A stretch of DNA of 21,768 nucleotides, taken from positions 1 to 21,768 of IMG/VR virus record IMGVR_UViG_3300006810_000468. One strand, 5' to 3'. The position numbers were made by a program, and so were the translations under genes. The DNA comes from a virus. The notes under the pieces were generated by a model. The model was not told the origin of the DNA and searched no databases. It was given only the letters and a program-made list of their open reading frames with translations. Position 1 is the stretch's first letter; every line of letters begins with the position of its first letter. Positions 6,541-12,690 of this stretch are shown here, piece after piece.

Positions 6541-6600
6541 GCTTGACCAATTCCTGAATACTTGTTACGCATCATCATATCTGGACAACTTGACACGTCG

Positions 6601-6721
6601 AGCCCAGTGACAGCGGGGAAAGCCCCGCCTTCCAGCAGCGGAGAAAAGCTGTTATGGGAGAGTCCGCATTTGTGGGTAGCTCAACCGATCCGAAACGATT
6701 GCAAGAGAAAGGCTACCTACA
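6601..6721 (+). promoter_or_regulatory. Structured 5' leader of the major capsid gene
   Basis: The leader can form several helices. GCGGGG (6613-6618) pairs with CCCCGC (6623-6628) around AAAG. CAGC (6633-6636) pairs with GCTG (6648-6651). GCGGA (6638-6642) can also pair with TCCGC (6663-6667), which would make an H-type pseudoknot with the previous helix. CGATC (6686-6690) pairs with GATTG (6697-6701) with one G-U. An outer stem GTGGGTAGC (6672-6680) with GCTACCTAC (6712-6720) has nine pairs including one G-U and ends one base before the ATG. The ribosome binding site GAGAAAGG (6705-6712) lies mainly in the loop. The pairings are read directly. A regulatory role in capsid translation is inferred. 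Confidence 0.5.
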
Positions 6722-7582
6722 ATGTCTTCAGAAATTAGCACCTCCTTTAAGCAGTCTTACCACGACATGCTGGAGATCGGCCTGCAACAGCAGGGCTCCC
6801 GATTGCGCCCAGCGGTTCGTGTTGAGTCTGTAAATGCGAAGTATGGTTACTTCGACCGGGTCAACAGCGTTTCCGCTGTTGAGAAAACCTCCCGCCACGC
6901 GCCCACCCCGCAGATTGACACCCCGCACGTTCGTCGGCGTGTTGATATGCGCGACTTCCACTTTGCCGACATGATCGACAAACAGGATGTCATCCGCGCT
7001 ACGGCCAACCCTGAATCGGCCTACGTCCAGAATGCGATTTACTCGCTCGGACGCGAGATGGACAATCAAGTCATCTCGGCTGCCTTCGGAACGGCCTATG
7101 AGGGCGAGACTGGCGGAACTTCCACCACGTTCCCGACCGCGACTCAACAGATCGCGCACGGTTCGGCTGGAATGACCGTTGCCAAGCTTCGGGCAGCAAA
7201 GAAGATCCTCGACTCCAACGAGGTTGGTGATGAGCCCCGCTTCATCGCCTGCACGGCCCAACAGATCGATGATCTGCTGGGCACGACTGAGGTCACTAGC
7301 ACTGACTACAACTCCGTCAAGGCGTTGGTTCAGGGCAAAGTGAATACGTTCCTCGGCTTCACGTTCATTCGGACTGAGCTGATTGACATTTCGGGCTCTA
7401 CCCGCTCCTGCATTGCCTGGTCGCGTAGCGGTCTGCTCTTGGGTGTCGGCATCGACATCGAGACGGACATCAGCGTTCGGAATGACATGAGCAACGCCAT
7501 CCAAGTGTATGCACGCGCCACCTTCGGCGCGACCCGCATGTATGAGGAGAAGGTCGTGGAAATTCAATGCACCGAATCCTAA
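6722..7582 (+). CDS. Major capsid protein
   Basis: This is the head shell subunit, expected to adopt the HK97-type fold. The 286-aa sequence shows the family signature RRRVDMRDFHFADMIDKQD (71-89), then RATANPESAYVQNAIYSLG (92-110) and EMDNQVISAAFG (112-123), which I recognise from podovirus and marine phage capsid proteins. A Gly/Thr-rich loop (EGETGGTSTTFP) and an alpha/beta C-terminal half follow, ending RATFGATRMYEEKVVEIQ. It is shorter than T7 gp10A (345). The start has the ribosome binding site GAGAAAGG nine bases upstream. The gene is set apart by an upstream terminator and long structured leader, consistent with separate high-level expression. Confidence 0.92.
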   Translation: MSSEISTSFKQSYHDMLEIGLQQQGSRLRPAVRVESVNAKYGYFDRVNSVSAVEKTSRHAPTPQIDTPHVRRRVDMRDFHFADMIDKQDVIRATANPESAYVQNAIYSLGREMDNQVISAAFGTAYEGETGGTSTTFPTATQQIAHGSAGMTVAKLRAAKKILDSNEVGDEPRFIACTAQQIDDLLGTTEVTSTDYNSVKALVQGKVNTFLGFTFIRTELIDISGSTRSCIAWSRSGLLLGVGIDIETDISVRNDMSNAIQVYARATFGATRMYEEKVVEIQCTES

Positions 7583-7600
7583 ACGAGAAAGGACTGACAG

Positions 7601-8086
7601 ATGGCTACTTACAATTCTGAACAGTTGGCCGCTTTTGTCGCCCCGAATTACGGGCCGCAGGAGCGGAATCGTGCGGACGCGCTTCGCCGCGAGTCGTGGA
7701 CCTACAACACGACCGATGACCCGACCAGCGCAATTGCTGAATTGGACACCATTCGCTTGGTGCTGCTCCCGAAAGGGGCGCGCATCTGGGGCGGAAAGTT
7801 GTTCTTTGAGGCGATTGGCTCCAACCAGGTCGTTGACTTCGGCCTTGAAGGAGCGGACGGCGACGGCACGTACGACGGGACCAATTCCGATGACCCCGAC
7901 TTTTTCACCACGGCGCAGGTTGCTGTTGCGGCCGCTGGCGAAGCTGAGTTCGGCGTCTTGCAGGAAGACAATCCCGGCTACGAGTTGGTGAAGGACTGCT
8001 ACCTGACAATGACCCATGAGGACACTGTCAGCACCAACGCGCCTGCTTCCGACAAGGACATCGACGGTTACGTTGACATTTCGTAA
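7601..8086 (+). CDS. Probable capsid accessory protein (161 aa)
   Basis: This gene follows the capsid gene after 18 bp with its own good ribosome binding site (GAGAAAGGA). The protein is acidic, rich in Gly, Asp and Thr, and predicted to be mostly beta (LDTIRLVLLPKGARIWGGKLFFEA; VVDFGLEGADGDGTYDGTN), ending KDIDGYVDIS. Proteins of this size and style next to capsid genes are often head decoration or vertex-stabilising proteins, but no specific family is recognised. It shares the capsid transcript and is closed by the 8096-8132 hairpin, so it is probably made at high level with the capsid protein. A soluble assembly factor is the alternative. Confidence 0.65.
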   Translation: MATYNSEQLAAFVAPNYGPQERNRADALRRESWTYNTTDDPTSAIAELDTIRLVLLPKGARIWGGKLFFEAIGSNQVVDFGLEGADGDGTYDGTNSDDPDFFTTAQVAVAAAGEAEFGVLQEDNPGYELVKDCYLTMTHEDTVSTNAPASDKDIDGYVDIS

Positions 8087-8095
8087 CACTCAATC

Positions 8096-8132
8096 CCCTG
8101 CCGGGGCATAACAGCCCCGGCAGGGCTTTTCT
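8096..8132 (+). terminator. Strong hairpin/terminator between capsid and tail genes
   Basis: A perfect 12-bp stem pairs CCCTGCCGGGGC (8096-8107) with GCCCCGGCAGGG (8114-8125) around ATAACA, followed by CTTTTCT and then the next ATG at 8133. The T-tract is short, so termination may be partial. The only ribosome-binding-like bases for the next gene (AGGG, 8122-8125) lie in the right arm of the stem, so the hairpin may also lower its translation. The position resembles that of T7 terminator T-phi, after the capsid gene. Confidence 0.8.
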
Positions 8133-8738
8133 ATGGCAACTCAAGTCACGATCAGCAATTTGGCCCTGATGAATCTCGGGGCTCCTACCATTACGCGGAT
8201 CGAGGCTGAGACTGCCTCTGGCCGCGCTGTTCGCGCAGGCTGGGACGTTTGCCTTGAGGCGTTCCTATGTATGCACCCGTGGACGTTTGCCACGACCAGG
8301 ACAACGACCTCGCCTACGGCAAACACGCCCGACCACAATTACACCTACGAGCACGCATTCCCATCAGATGCGATTTACGTGTTTCCTCCGGGGCAGGGCA
8401 CGCAGCCCTACGACGATTACAAGATCGAGGGACGCACCATACTTTCCAACTCTGACACCCTCTACATCCGCTACATCCAGAACGATGTGTCGGTGTCAGA
8501 CATTCCGCCATTGGCGGCAAACGCACTTGCAATCTACCTCGCTTGGTGGATGTGCATGGCATTGATTCAGGGCAACACTGGGCGCAGGGAGAAGGAGCGC
8601 CTTTGGAACGACTTTGAAAAAGCCCTGGCGAAGGCGAGACACGCCGACTCCGGTCAGATTGCCGGACTAAGCGCAACCAGCTTTGCGCTGGAAGATGCCC
8701 GCAGTGGCGGCGTTGACACAGTGCGTGGCCTGACCTAA
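8133..8738 (+). CDS. Tail adaptor protein (T7 gp11-like, tail tubular protein A)
   Basis: The adaptor forms a ring under the portal linking it to the nozzle and fibres. The 201 residues are close to T7 gp11 (196). The N-terminus ISNLALMNLGAPTITRIEAE (7-26), followed by GRAVRAGWDVCLEAFLCMHPW, is typical of this family, including the repeated NLALxxLG pattern. The middle carries the expected YPSDAIYV-like motif here as FPSDAIYV. The C-terminal helices (RREKERLWNDFEKALAKARH) match the family layout. The start lies directly after the terminator-like hairpin, whose right arm contains the possible ribosome binding site. The stop overlaps the nozzle start by one base (TAATG). Confidence 0.88.
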   Translation: MATQVTISNLALMNLGAPTITRIEAETASGRAVRAGWDVCLEAFLCMHPWTFATTRTTTSPTANTPDHNYTYEHAFPSDAIYVFPPGQGTQPYDDYKIEGRTILSNSDTLYIRYIQNDVSVSDIPPLAANALAIYLAWWMCMALIQGNTGRREKERLWNDFEKALAKARHADSGQIAGLSATSFALEDARSGGVDTVRGLT

Positions 8739-11713
8739 TGGGACGCTCACACACACTCCAAACAAACTTTACAGCAGGCGAGCTTTCGCCGCTGCTGCGC
8801 GCTCGCGAGGACATCCAGAAGTATTTCAACGGCGCGGAGAAGTTGGAGAACTTCATCGTCAAGCCGCAAGGCGGCGCGTTTCGCCGCTCTGGGACGCAGA
8901 TGATCCTTGAAACTAAGGACACTGACATCGTCGGTTGGAATTCAAGTTCTGCAAAAGTGAGATTGGTTGAGTTTGAGTTCTCCACGACTCAGGCATACAT
9001 CCTTGAGTTGGGCAACCTCTACGCCCGCGTTTACAAGCAGAGCGGGGTTGTCACGTCCACGAATGAAACCATCAGCGGAGTGACGCAGGCCAATCCTGCT
9101 GTTGTCACTGCGACTGGACACAGCCTGTCCAACGGGGACCATGTCGTAATCAGCGGAATCGTCGGGATGACGGAACTCAACGGGCGCAGGTTTGAGGTTG
9201 CTAACAAAACGACTAACACCTTTGAGCTTCTTGGTGAAGATTCGACTAGCCACACCGCCTACTCGTCTGGTGGAGACGCGGACCTTGTCTACGAATTCAC
9301 AACCCCTTGGGCGACTGCCGATCTTGACGACCTGTATTTCACTCAGAGTGCGGATGTTCTCTATGTTGCACACCCAGATTACGAGCCGAGGAAGATCACG
9401 CGAACCGCCGACACCACATGGACAGTGTCTACATTCGATGGCGAAAAGGGGCCGTATCTCAGCATTAACTCTGGGGACACGTCGTTTAGGCTTGCCACAC
9501 TTTTGACAGTGAGCGGGATTACTCAAGCCAATCCTGCGGTTGTCACAACTTCGTCCGCACACGGCCTTGAAACTGGAGACATCGTCAGGTTATACGATGT
9601 CGGCGGCATGACAGAGGTAAATGACGCAGGCTATACGATCACTGTTGTCTCAACCACCACGTTTTCACTGGACGGCATTGACTCCACTGGCTATACCGCA
9701 TACACCTCTGGAGGAACTGCTGACGTGGGCAAGGTGTCGGATACTGCCACGGTTACTAGTAACAATGACATTTTCGTCTCTGGGGACGTTGGCAAATATA
9801 TTGAGTATTCTAACGGAAATGGAGTGTGGGGACTCGGAAGAATTACAGAATACACAAGCGGAACTGAAGTAACAATTGAGCCTCAGAAAGTGTATGAGCA
9901 GCCAGCGGGAACTTATTATTACATAGGTTATGATGGGGGAGTTGGAGGACCGCGTTTGTTGTCGCCATACTCTAACGTCTTTGACTATGATGACGTTGGG
10001 CGGCACGCCAGAGCAAATGATATTTCGTCTTCATCAACAGGGTGGTGGAGAATTGACCTTTTAAAAGAAGACGATTCATCATCAACGCGGGCAGGCGGAG
10101 TAACTGCGATTACTCTTGCGTCTGGCTACACTATTGGAGAAGACCGATGCACGATTTCCAATAGGAGCATTACTGCAACTCTTATTGCGTCATCTGGGAC
10201 ATTCGCCAGCACAGACGTTGGACGCTGGGTTAGAATGCAATACGGAACTGATTGGGTGGATTGCAAAATCACTGCATACACCGACTCAACGCACGTTACT
10301 GTTTCAATTTCGGAAGACACAGAAATCCCGAAAGATCCAGAAAACAACACCAAGCTTCTCAACGATGGGGAAACTGTGTTTTGGCGGCTTGGTGCATGGT
10401 CTGACACCACTGGTTGGCCTTCTGTTGTTTCTTTTCATCAGCAGCGTCTGTGGTTTGCCAGCACCAACGACAACCCTGACACCCTGTGGAGTAGCAAAGT
10501 AGACGACTACGCCAACTTCCAGCCAACCGATCCAGACGGGACAGTGTTGGACGACTCCGCGATTACCGTCACAATCGCGAGCAACCAGGTAAACGCCATC
10601 AAGTGGGTAGAAAGCGGCCCGGTCCTTCTGATCGGGACACTGAGCGGGGAGTATCAGATGCGTGCGGCGAGCACGATCAATGAGCCGCTGACTCCGAGCA
10701 ACGTTGATGTCAAGACGCAGACAAGCAATGGAACACTGGCAAGCCACATGCCCCAGCGCGTTGGTTCGGCTGTGCTGTTCATCCAGCGGGCGGGGCGTGA
10801 GGTGCATGACATGCGCTACTCGTTTGAGGCCGACAGCTTTGTGAGCCGTGACCTAAACATCACGTCGGAGCACATTCTTCGCGATCAAACGCAGGCAAAC
10901 AGACTGCGTTACCAGAAGAACCCCAATTCCGTAGTGTGGGTACTCACTGAGACTGGCGACCTTATCACCCTGACCTACGAGGCAGACCAGGATATCTATG
11001 CGTGGTCAAGGCAGAAGATTGGCGGGACTGGGGTAGTTGAGTCTATCGCGTCCATCCCGTCGTCCGCAGGGACTGAAGATGAGATTTGGATGGTGGTGAA
11101 GCGCACCATCAACACGAAGACAGTTCGCTACATTGAGAAGTTGCTGCCCGACTTCAATCCTGCGTCCGCCACTGACAAGGACGAGATGAAGTTTGTAGAC
11201 TCCATGCTGTCGGGCTCGGCAACATCCACTACGGTTCGCGGGCTTAACCACCTTGAAGGTGAGTCCTTGCAGGTCTTGGTTGACGGGGAGTATGTGGGCG
11301 ACAAAACCGTGTCGTCCGGGGCAATCACGCTGGATGACACAGGGACGACTGTTATTGCAGGTTTGCAATTTATCAGTAAGGTTAAGAGTATGCCACTTGC
11401 GCCACGCGGCGACTGGGGAAGTTCTGGCGGGAGCGTGAAGAGAGTCCCAAAGGGATACATACACGTTCTTAACAGTCTTGGGCATCGTTACGGAGCAAGC
11501 GAGTCGGACCTAATTCAGGACGACTACCGAGAAGAAGATGATGACATGGATCAGGCTCCAAACCTCTTCACGGGGTGGAAAGAGTTCAACATTTATGGCG
11601 ACGACGATTTGGACAACGACCTAGATTATGAGGGTCAGGTTTGGATTCAGCAGCAGCAGCCTCACCCGCTGAACATACTTGCGATGGTCTTGGTGGTGGA
11701 GAATTCAGAATGA
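8738..11713 (+). CDS. Tail nozzle protein (T7 gp12-like, tail tubular protein B) with FCCH-like inserts
   Basis: The nozzle forms the distal tail tube through which DNA leaves. The N-terminus NFTAGELSPLLRAREDIQKY (10-29) and FIVKPQGGAFRRSGTQMI (39-56) are diagnostic. Further conserved parts are FHQQRLWFAST (566-576), a GPVLLIGTLSGEYQM segment and FIQRAGREVHDMRYSFE. At 991 aa it is longer than T7 gp12 (794). The extra length includes two repeats at about 112-180 and 258-328 (ITQANPAVVT, then a GD-x-V element, then G-G/V-M-TE-x-N), the pattern often annotated as ubiquitin-activating E1 FCCH-like. Residues about 335-540 use noticeably AT-richer codons than the flanks. The stop overlaps the next ATG by 4 bp. 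Confidence 0.9.
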   Translation: MGRSHTLQTNFTAGELSPLLRAREDIQKYFNGAEKLENFIVKPQGGAFRRSGTQMILETKDTDIVGWNSSSAKVRLVEFEFSTTQAYILELGNLYARVYKQSGVVTSTNETISGVTQANPAVVTATGHSLSNGDHVVISGIVGMTELNGRRFEVANKTTNTFELLGEDSTSHTAYSSGGDADLVYEFTTPWATADLDDLYFTQSADVLYVAHPDYEPRKITRTADTTWTVSTFDGEKGPYLSINSGDTSFRLATLLTVSGITQANPAVVTTSSAHGLETGDIVRLYDVGGMTEVNDAGYTITVVSTTTFSLDGIDSTGYTAYTSGGTADVGKVSDTATVTSNNDIFVSGDVGKYIEYSNGNGVWGLGRITEYTSGTEVTIEPQKVYEQPAGTYYYIGYDGGVGGPRLLSPYSNVFDYDDVGRHARANDISSSSTGWWRIDLLKEDDSSSTRAGGVTAITLASGYTIGEDRCTISNRSITATLIASSGTFASTDVGRWVRMQYGTDWVDCKITAYTDSTHVTVSISEDTEIPKDPENNTKLLNDGETVFWRLGAWSDTTGWPSVVSFHQQRLWFASTNDNPDTLWSSKVDDYANFQPTDPDGTVLDDSAITVTIASNQVNAIKWVESGPVLLIGTLSGEYQMRAASTINEPLTPSNVDVKTQTSNGTLASHMPQRVGSAVLFIQRAGREVHDMRYSFEADSFVSRDLNITSEHILRDQTQANRLRYQKNPNSVVWVLTETGDLITLTYEADQDIYAWSRQKIGGTGVVESIASIPSSAGTEDEIWMVVKRTINTKTVRYIEKLLPDFNPASATDKDEMKFVDSMLSGSATSTTVRGLNHLEGESLQVLVDGEYVGDKTVSSGAITLDDTGTTVIAGLQFISKVKSMPLAPRGDWGSSGGSVKRVPKGYIHVLNSLGHRYGASESDLIQDDYREEDDDMDQAPNLFTGWKEFNIYGDDDLDNDLDYEGQVWIQQQQPHPLNILAMVLVVENSE
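9071..9277 (+). repeat. FCCH-like repeat 1 in the nozzle protein
   Basis: This codes for about 69 residues beginning ISGVTQANPAVVTATGHSLS and ending HTAYSSGG. It aligns with the second copy at 9509-9721 through ITQANPAVVT, the GD-x-V element, MTE-x-N and YTSGG-like endings. It is likely a small beta domain on the outside of the tail. Confidence 0.75.
9509..9721 (+). repeat. FCCH-like repeat 2 in the nozzle protein
   Basis: This is the second copy of the beta module. It begins SGITQANPAVVTTSSAHGLE and ends YTAYTSGG. DNA similarity to copy 1 is still visible (CCAATCCTGC-G/T-GTTGTCAC), so the duplication or its maintenance is fairly recent. Confidence 0.75.
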
Positions 11714-12129
11714 TAACGCTTGAGGCATTGACAACTCAGCATGTGCGGGACTGCTTTCGGAGCGGATTGCTCTTGAAGGAGATTGCCGACAGGCTCGTTG
11801 TCATCCCCCCCGGCAAACACGCCGCCCTGCGCAACGGATCGATGCTGGCTATCGGCGGCATCACGCAGGTATGGACCGGGGTTGGCATTGCTTGGCTAAC
11901 AGTGTTTCCGGCTGCGAAGAAGCACCCTCACGCGCTGATGAATGCCGCCTTTGAGATGCTGCACAATGCAGCCGAAAATCTGCGACTACATCGAGTCCAC
12001 GCCGAAATCAAGGCAAGCGACAAGAAGGCCAAACGGGTGGCAAAAATGCTTGGCTTTGACTACGAATCGACACTAAAGAAATACGGTCCCGACGCGACCG
12101 ATTACCACATGATGACATGGCATCTTTAA
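11710..12129 (+). CDS. GNAT-like internal virion protein (T7 gp13-like)
   Basis: The correct start is the ATG at 11710, overlapping the nozzle stop (ATGA) and preceded by GGTGGTGGAG. An upstream in-frame ATG at 11641 lies deep inside the nozzle gene. This gives 139 aa, matching T7 gp13 (138), which occupies the same place. The sequence looks like the acetyltransferase (GNAT) fold: HALMNAAFEMLHNAAENLRL (helix), RVHAEIKASDKKAKRVAKML (strand and helix) and GFDYESTLKKYGPDATDYHM, as in the GF-x-E-G end of GNAT proteins. The classical acetyl-CoA loop is not clear, so enzyme activity is uncertain. A structural or assembly role as internal virion protein A is more likely. Confidence 0.8.
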   Translation: MITLEALTTQHVRDCFRSGLLLKEIADRLVVIPPGKHAALRNGSMLAIGGITQVWTGVGIAWLTVFPAAKKHPHALMNAAFEMLHNAAENLRLHRVHAEIKASDKKAKRVAKMLGFDYESTLKKYGPDATDYHMMTWHL

Positions 12130-12689
12130 CTGCATTAGGGGTAGCGGCGGTAGCAGCCTCTACAGTATCAACCGGGCTTGGAGTCTATTCTGCCGTGCAG
12201 TCTGGGGCGGCACAGAAGGACGCCGCCGAGTTCAACGCTGCCGTTGCGCGCAATGATGCCATCGCGGCGCAGCAGCAGGCCGCGTCTGAGTCCCGCCAGT
12301 TGTCACGGCGGAACAGATTGCGTGCCGCCACTAGGCGGGCACGCTTCGCGGCTAGTGGGATCGAGTTGTCCGGTTCTGCCGAGGATGTGATGTTTGACTC
12401 TGCGGTCCAGGATGAGCTTGATCGTCAGAACGCCATCTATCGCGGGGAGCTTCGCGCAAAACGCTCCAAGGCCGAGGCTGGATTGCAGGAGGCGATGGGG
12501 CGCAACGCAGTGACATCGTCTTACCTAAACGCGGCCGGGACATTTTTAGGCGGCGTCGGGCAGGGGTTAAGCATCGCTTCAAATCCAAGCTTTCGTAGAA
12601 GTGGTGGATCTTCGCGAGGCGCAGCAAGCGCGGGCGGGTCATATGTAACTCCCGGAGTAAGTCAATCACAATATTGGGCTTCACCATAA
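12117..12689 (+). CDS. Internal virion protein B-like (T7 gp14-like)
   Basis: In T7, gp14 is ejected first and forms a channel in the outer membrane. The 190-aa length matches gp14 (196), as does position. The N-terminus is a hydrophobic Ala/Val/Gly stretch (ALGVAAVAASTVSTGLGVYS, 6-25) able to span a membrane. An Ala/Gln-rich helix with basic residues follows. The motif ARFAASGIELSGSAEDVMFD (75-94), then a charged helix (RGELRAKRSKAEAGLQEAMG) typical of this family, leads to a second Gly-rich hydrophobic segment (AAGTFLGGVGQGLSIA) and a Ser/Gly-rich tail. The start overlaps the previous gene by 13 bp without a good ribosome binding site, suggesting coupling. Confidence 0.82.
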   Translation: MASLTALGVAAVAASTVSTGLGVYSAVQSGAAQKDAAEFNAAVARNDAIAAQQQAASESRQLSRRNRLRAATRRARFAASGIELSGSAEDVMFDSAVQDELDRQNAIYRGELRAKRSKAEAGLQEAMGRNAVTSSYLNAAGTFLGGVGQGLSIASNPSFRRSGGSSRGAASAGGSYVTPGVSQSQYWASP

Positions 12690-12690
12690 T

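Noticed and set aside
6543-6571. Sigma70 promoter for the capsid gene (TTGACC, 17 bp, TACGCA)
   Set aside because: The -10 hexamer matches only at its first two bases. A promoter is expected here because of the upstream terminator, but this one is too weak to annotate.
6613-6720. Known riboswitch or self-cleaving ribozyme in the capsid leader
   Set aside because: I looked for hammerhead core sequences (CTGATGA and GAAA) and familiar riboswitch signatures and found none, so no class is named.
6728-8089. Long antisense ORF (453 aa) opposite the capsid and accessory genes
   Set aside because: It mirrors the codon structure of two well-supported + strand genes, has no ribosome binding site and does not resemble a known protein. 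Treated as a shadow.
11641-11709. Upstream in-frame ATG for the GNAT-like gene
   Set aside because: It would extend the protein 23 residues into the nozzle gene with a low-complexity start. The ATG at 11710 has a ribosome binding site, an ATGA overlap and gives the T7 gp13-like length.
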